Origin: CBEUVQ01 sp965546615
Lineage (GTDB): Bacteria; Bacillota; Desulfotomaculia; Desulfotomaculales; Desulfohalotomaculaceae
Direction: 5' to 3'
Length of the DNA stretch: 8,691 bases
NCBI GenBank assembly: GCA_965546615.1
Contig: CBEUVQ010000056.1
Coordinates: forward strand, 1-8,691
Numbering within the stretch: the first letter of the stretch is position 1; each line of letters opens with the position of its first letter. The translations under genes were made by a program, and so were the position numbers. Below, piece after piece: positions 5,403 through 8,691 of the stretch. The notes beneath the pieces are model-generated. The model saw nothing but the letters and a program-made list of their open reading frames with translations. It did not search any database and was not told the DNA's origin.

Positions 5403-5413
5403 TTTCCATTAAC
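5398..5413. promoter_or_regulatory. Inverted repeat between the divergent PHP and gatC promoters
   Basis: GTTAAT-TTCC-ATTAAC, a perfect 6-4-6 dyad, overlaps the predicted minus-strand -35 and abuts the predicted gatC -35 (5414). Its position suits a shared operator. The regulator is unknown. Confidence 0.35.
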
Positions 5414-5443
5414 TTGCATTTATATTGATAATTTTGGTATAAT
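5414..5443 (+). promoter_or_regulatory. Promoter of gatC
   Basis: An extended -10, TGGTATAAT (5435-5443), with perfect TATAAT. The -35 is weak: TTGCAT at 5414-5419 with an 18-bp spacer, as is common for extended -10 promoters. Confidence 0.65.
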
Positions 5444-5465
5444 GTTGGCAGTTTTTAGATAGGAA

Positions 5466-5471
5466 AGAGGT
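5466..5471 (+). promoter_or_regulatory. Ribosome binding site of gatC
   Basis: AGAGGT lies 8 nt before TTG 5480 but only 2 nt before TTG 5474, favouring the later start. A weaker AGGA at 5461-5464 could serve the earlier codon. Confidence 0.5.
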
Positions 5472-5479
5472 GTTTGCAG

Positions 5480-5761
5480 TTGATAACTAAGCAGGATGTT
5501 GAACATGTTGCTTTGTTGGCCCGTTTAGAGTTGAGTGAAGAAGAAAAAGAAATTTATACAAAGCAACTAAATGATATATTAAATCATGCCAAAGATTTAG
5601 AAAAAATAAACACTGATGATGTGCCGCCTACCGCTCACGTATTGCCGATTAAAAACGTTTTTCGGGAAGATGAAGTAGGTGAACATCTGCCGAATGAAAA
5701 AGCTGTTGCCAATGCTCCGGAAGCGGAAGGCAGCTTCATCAAAGTACCGAAGATAGTATAA
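5480..5761 (+). CDS. gatC: Asp-tRNA(Asn)/Glu-tRNA(Gln) amidotransferase subunit C
   Basis: A 93-residue small subunit of the GatCAB complex, which converts Glu-tRNA(Gln) to Gln-tRNA(Gln) (and Asp-tRNA(Asn) to Asn-tRNA(Asn)) in the cytoplasm. GatC wraps around the GatA-GatB interface and stabilises it. Diagnostic features are the N-terminal ITKQDVEHVALLARLELSEEE block and the C-terminal part DDVPPTAHVLPIKNVFREDEV, ending in FIKVPKIV. Start: TTG 5480 lies 8 nt after AGAGGT and gives the usual family N-terminus. An in-frame TTG at 5474 is possible, using AGGA further upstream, and would add two residues. Unlike most clostridial gat operons, gatA does not follow closely; a hairpin and 155 bp intervene. 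Confidence 0.95.
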   Translation: MITKQDVEHVALLARLELSEEEKEIYTKQLNDILNHAKDLEKINTDDVPPTAHVLPIKNVFREDEVGEHLPNEKAVANAPEAEGSFIKVPKIV

Positions 5762-5770
5762 AGGTATAAA

Positions 5771-5794
5771 ACCAGCCGGTCAAACCGGCGTTTT
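5771..5794 (+). terminator. Hairpin between gatC and gatA, possible (partial) terminator
   Basis: GCCGGT (5775-5780), a 3-nt CAA loop, and ACCGGC (5784-5789) form a tight GC-rich stem followed by GTTTTG, only 10 bp after the gatC stop. The T run is short, so termination may be incomplete. Alternatively it is an RNA processing or stability element. Confidence 0.5.
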
Positions 5795-5878
5795 GTGCTA
5801 TTAAGGTGCTCTAATTTGCTATCTGTATTGTTGTTGTGATGCTGTTGTTGTTCAATGAATTGAATTTTTACATACTTT

Positions 5879-5894
5879 TAAATAACGTTATTTA
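5879..5894. repeat. 16-bp perfect palindrome upstream of gatA
   Basis: TAAATAACGTTATTTA ends 6 bp before the gatA ribosome site AAGGGG (5901-5906). It could be a DNA operator or a weak RNA hairpin near the ribosome site. No regulator can be assigned. Flanking promoter hexamers are poor (TTGTTC 5848-5853 with CATACT 5871-5876). Confidence 0.45.
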
Positions 5895-5916
5895 TTTGTA
5901 AGGGGTTGAAAGAGAA

Positions 5917-7374
5917 ATGTCTCTGAACCGGTTGACTGCCCATGAACTGCATGAAATGCTGTTAAAGAAAGAAGTCAGCGCCGAGGAAATTACTACAGCG
6001 GTATATCAGCGTATTGAAGAAAAAGATGAAAAAGTAAAAGCTTATCTAACGTTAAATCAACAACAAGCGTTGGAAAATGCTCGGAAAGTGGACAAGCAAA
6101 TTGCCGCCGGTGAAAAAATTCCCCCGCTGGCCGGTATTCCAATAGCCGTTAAAGACAACATTTGCACCGACGGTTTGCGCACTACTTGTGCCTCGAAAAT
6201 ATTGGCAAACTTTGTGCCGCCTTATAACGCTACGGTGGTGGAAAAACTCAGCATCAACGGAGCGATAATTGTAGGAAAAACAAATATGGATGAATTTGCG
6301 ATGGGTTCATCCACCGAAAACTCCGCGTTTCATACTACGTACAATCCGTGGGATTTAACACGTGTTCCCGGCGGGTCCAGCGGTGGCTCGGCAGCGGCAG
6401 TAGCTGCCGATGAATGTATTGCTGCGCTTGGCTCGGATACCGGAGGCAGTATTCGCCAGCCGGCTGCTTTTTGCGGTGTAGTAGGCATGAAACCCACCTA
6501 TGGAGCGGTATCGCGTTATGGATTGGTGGCTTATGCTTCTTCGCTTGATCAAATTGGCCCGTTTACCAAAGACACAACCGATATGGCTTTAATGTTGAAC
6601 GCTGTTTGCGGACATGATCCGCTTGACTCTACATCGGCTGATTTTAAAGTGCCTGATTATACCAAATGTTTGGTGAGTGATATAAAGGGTTTGAAAATTG
6701 GCGTGCCTAAAGAGTTTTTAGCTGCCGGCATAAACAGCGGCGTTCGTCAAGTGATTGAAGAAGCAATTGTTACTTTAGCCCGCTTGGGAGCGGTGGTGGA
6801 AGAAACCAGCTTACCGCATACCGAATATGCACTGCCGGTATATTACTTAATTGCTCCGGCGGAGGCAAGTTCAAACTTGGCACGTTACGACGGTGTTCGT
6901 TACGGTTACCGCGACATTGAAGCCAATGACGTGGTGGAGATGTTTATTAAAAGCCGCAGCAAAGGATTTGGAGATGAAGTAAAGCGCCGCATTATGCTGG
7001 GGACATATGCCCTTTCAGCAGGCTACTATGATGCTTACTACTTAAAGGCGCTGAAGGTGCGGACATTGATTAAGCAGGATTTTGACAAAGCGTTTGAGAA
7101 ATATGATTTAATTCTGTCACCAACCACACCGACAACGGCGTTTAAGATTGGTGAAAAGATTGATGATCCGATGCAGATGTATCTGCAGGATATCTTTACT
7201 CTTTCATTAAACCTTGCCGGCTTACCCGGTATCAGCATACCCTGCGGATTTGACGACGGTCTGCCGGTAGGAATGCAGTTAATCGGCAAACCGTTCAGTG
7301 AAGCTACACTGCTTCGGGCTGCTTATACATTTGAACAAAGTACAGAATTTCACCGGCAGCGTCCGGCCCTGTAA
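5917..7374 (+). CDS. gatA: Asp-tRNA(Asn)/Glu-tRNA(Gln) amidotransferase subunit A (glutaminase)
   Basis: A 485-residue amidase-signature enzyme, full length for GatA. It hydrolyses glutamine and passes ammonia through a channel to GatB for tRNA-dependent amidation. The Ser-cisSer-Lys triad is intact: K79 in PIAVKDNI, S154 in the GGSSGGSAAAVAA loop and S178 in GSDTGGSIRQPA, the same numbering as in Staphylococcus aureus GatA. The C-terminal LAGLPGISIPCGF segment is also conserved. ATG 5917 follows AAGGGG at 10 nt. gatB starts 14 bp after the stop, with its ribosome site overlapping the gatA stop codon, so gatA and gatB are coupled. The 155-bp gap upstream, with hairpin and palindrome, suggests that gatA-gatB expression may be partly independent of gatC. 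Confidence 0.97.
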   Translation: MSLNRLTAHELHEMLLKKEVSAEEITTAVYQRIEEKDEKVKAYLTLNQQQALENARKVDKQIAAGEKIPPLAGIPIAVKDNICTDGLRTTCASKILANFVPPYNATVVEKLSINGAIIVGKTNMDEFAMGSSTENSAFHTTYNPWDLTRVPGGSSGGSAAAVAADECIAALGSDTGGSIRQPAAFCGVVGMKPTYGAVSRYGLVAYASSLDQIGPFTKDTTDMALMLNAVCGHDPLDSTSADFKVPDYTKCLVSDIKGLKIGVPKEFLAAGINSGVRQVIEEAIVTLARLGAVVEETSLPHTEYALPVYYLIAPAEASSNLARYDGVRYGYRDIEANDVVEMFIKSRSKGFGDEVKRRIMLGTYALSAGYYDAYYLKALKVRTLIKQDFDKAFEKYDLILSPTTPTTAFKIGEKIDDPMQMYLQDIFTLSLNLAGLPGISIPCGFDDGLPVGMQLIGKPFSEATLLRAAYTFEQSTEFHRQRPAL

Positions 7375-7388
7375 AGGAGGTAGGATTT

Positions 7389-8691
7389 GTGGCTCAGTGG
7401 GAAGCGGTTATCGGTTTAGAAGTACACGTTGAACTGAAAACCAATACAAAAATCTTTTGCAATTCCTCCACCGAATTCGGCGGAGATCCCAATACCCATG
7501 TTTGCCCGGTTTGCTTGGGGTTGCCCGGTGTTCTGCCGGTTCTTAATAAAAAGGTGCTGGAATATGCTGTTAAAGCCGGTCTGGCTTTAAACTGCCAAAT
7601 TGCCCGGTTTTCTAAATTTGATCGCAAAAATTATTACTATCCGGATTTGCCAAAAAACTATCAAATATCTCAGTACGATTTGCCGATTGCGGAACACGGT
7701 TATATAGAAATTGAAGCAGGCGGCCGCCACAAGCGCATTGGCATCACCCGTCTGCATATGGAAGAAGATGCGGGTAAACTGGTGCACCAGGGAACGATTA
7801 TGACAACCCCGTACTCACTGGTAGACTATAACCGTACCGGTGTGCCGTTAATTGAAATTGTATCTGAACCGGATATGCGCACTCCGGAAGAAGCACGGGC
7901 TTACTTGGAAAAATTAAAATCAATCATTCAATATACCGGTGTATCCGACTGTAAGATGGAAGAAGGTTCACTGCGCTGCGATGTGAACATTTCGGTGCGT
8001 CCGGCAGGTGCTGCCGAGCTTGGCACCAAGACGGAAATTAAAAATATGAATTCTTTTAAAGCGGTGCAAAAGGCATTAGAATATGAAATTCAGCGGCAGA
8101 TTGATGAGCTGGAATACGGTGGGCGTATTGTGCAGGAAACCCGCACCTGGGATGAAGCAAAAGGGGTAACGGTATCAATGCGCAGCAAGGAAGAAGCCCA
8201 CGACTATCGCTATTTTCCCGACCCCGATTTAGTGCCGATTGTGATTGACGAAGACTGGCTTCAGGAAGTAAAGGCTGCTTTACCGGAGCTGCCTGATGCC
8301 CGCCGCGCCAGATATGTTGAACAATATGGTTTGCCGGAATATGACGCCAATTTACTTACATTAACCAAAGAAATGGCGGACTTTTTTGAAGATGTGCTGG
8401 ATTACTATCCGCAGCCAAAAATTGTCAGCAACTGGATGATGGGTGATTTTACCCGTCTGCTTTACGCCAACCAATTGGAAATAACTGACAGTCCGGTTAA
8501 ACCAAAACAATTGGGTGAAATGTTAAAGCTGATTGACAACGGCACGATCAGCGGTAAGATTGCGAAAACGGTGCTGGAAGAAATGGTGGCCACCGGTAAA
8601 GATCCGGCGGTAATTGTAAAAGAAAAAGGCCTGGTGCAGATTACCGATACCGACGCCTTGGGCAAAATCATTGATCAAGTTATTGCTGACA
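7389..8691 (+). CDS. gatB: Asp-tRNA(Asn)/Glu-tRNA(Gln) amidotransferase subunit B (partial, runs off the window)
   Basis: 434 codons are open from GTG 7389 to the window end, with no stop; GatB is usually about 475-480 residues, so roughly 40-45 are missing. GatB phosphorylates the misacylated tRNA carboxylate and performs the amidation. Family blocks visible are VIGLEVHVEL (7-16), VCPVCLGLPGVLPV (38-51), MEEDAGK (124-130), DYNRTGVPLIEIVSEPD (from 146), EEGSLRCDVN, GTKTEIKNMNSF and YRYFPDPDL (273-281), then the helical region and most of the YqeY-like tail. The start is GTG 8 nt after AAAGGAGG, which overlaps the gatA stop. Odd point: the N-terminal cysteine cluster reads C24-N-S and C39-x-x-C42, three cysteines where zinc-type GatB proteins have four. 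Confidence 0.96.
   Translation, partial: MAQWEAVIGLEVHVELKTNTKIFCNSSTEFGGDPNTHVCPVCLGLPGVLPVLNKKVLEYAVKAGLALNCQIARFSKFDRKNYYYPDLPKNYQISQYDLPIAEHGYIEIEAGGRHKRIGITRLHMEEDAGKLVHQGTIMTTPYSLVDYNRTGVPLIEIVSEPDMRTPEEARAYLEKLKSIIQYTGVSDCKMEEGSLRCDVNISVRPAGAAELGTKTEIKNMNSFKAVQKALEYEIQRQIDELEYGGRIVQETRTWDEAKGVTVSMRSKEEAHDYRYFPDPDLVPIVIDEDWLQEVKAALPELPDARRARYVEQYGLPEYDANLLTLTKEMADFFEDVLDYYPQPKIVSNWMMGDFTRLLYANQLEITDSPVKPKQLGEMLKLIDNGTISGKIAKTVLEEMVATGKDPAVIVKEKGLVQITDTDALGKIIDQVIAD

Noticed and set aside
5827..5853. TTG-rich triplet run upstream of gatA as a microsatellite or coding remnant.
   Set aside because: It is only a few imperfect units (interrupted by TGATGC), with no open frame of note.
6355..8671. 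Several minus-strand open frames of 65-83 codons opposite gatA and gatB.
   Set aside because: They lie within strongly conserved coding sequence and have low-quality, unfamiliar translations; treated as chance frames.

Overview
The window looks like chromosomal DNA from a low-to-moderate-GC anaerobic Firmicute (Clostridia or Negativicutes type). Reasons: strong AGGAGG-type ribosome sites, frequent TTG/GTG starts, AT-rich near-consensus sigma-A promoters, a rubredoxin-first rubrerythrin under a PerR-like box, and a gatC-gatA-gatB amidotransferase operon. The species cannot be named from the sequence alone.

Layout. Positions 1-304 (minus) hold the N-terminal part of a 'reverse' rubrerythrin (peroxide defence), with a near-perfect promoter and a PerR-box-like palindrome upstream. 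Positions 534-4427 form an arsenic-resistance island with two arms. The minus-strand arm is arsR1-acr3 (inorganic arsenite sensor and efflux), ending in a strong terminator. The plus-strand arm is a calcineurin-like metallophosphoesterase, a second ArsR (arsR2, classic CxC metalloid site) and an ArsP/DUF318 permease (TPFCSCSSVP motif; candidate trivalent organoarsenical exporter). The arms diverge from a 120-bp AT-rich region containing a perfect 28-bp palindrome (candidate ArsR1 operator) and two antiparallel promoters lying on almost the same 30 bp. No arsenate reductase, ArsA/ArsD or ArsM gene is present, which fits an anaerobe that meets trivalent arsenic directly.

Positions 4450-5268 (minus) encode a PHP-family histidinol-phosphatase-like phosphoesterase, convergent with arsP and divergent from gatC. 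Positions 5480-8691 (plus) carry gatC, gatA and a gatB truncated by the window edge: the tRNA-dependent Glu-tRNA(Gln)/Asp-tRNA(Asn) amidotransferase. gatA and gatB are tightly coupled, but gatC is separated from gatA by 155 bp holding a GC-rich hairpin and a 16-bp palindrome, which is unusual for this operon.

Most genes are recognisable and conserved. The more original content is regulatory (mirrored ars promoters, the 8-bp-periodic palindrome, a motif shared by the arsR2 and arsP promoters) and contextual (a phosphoesterase embedded in an arsenic island; two ArsR sensors with different cysteine layouts). I see no CRISPR array, insertion sequence, tRNA or rRNA. No stretch longer than 300 bases lacks a gene.
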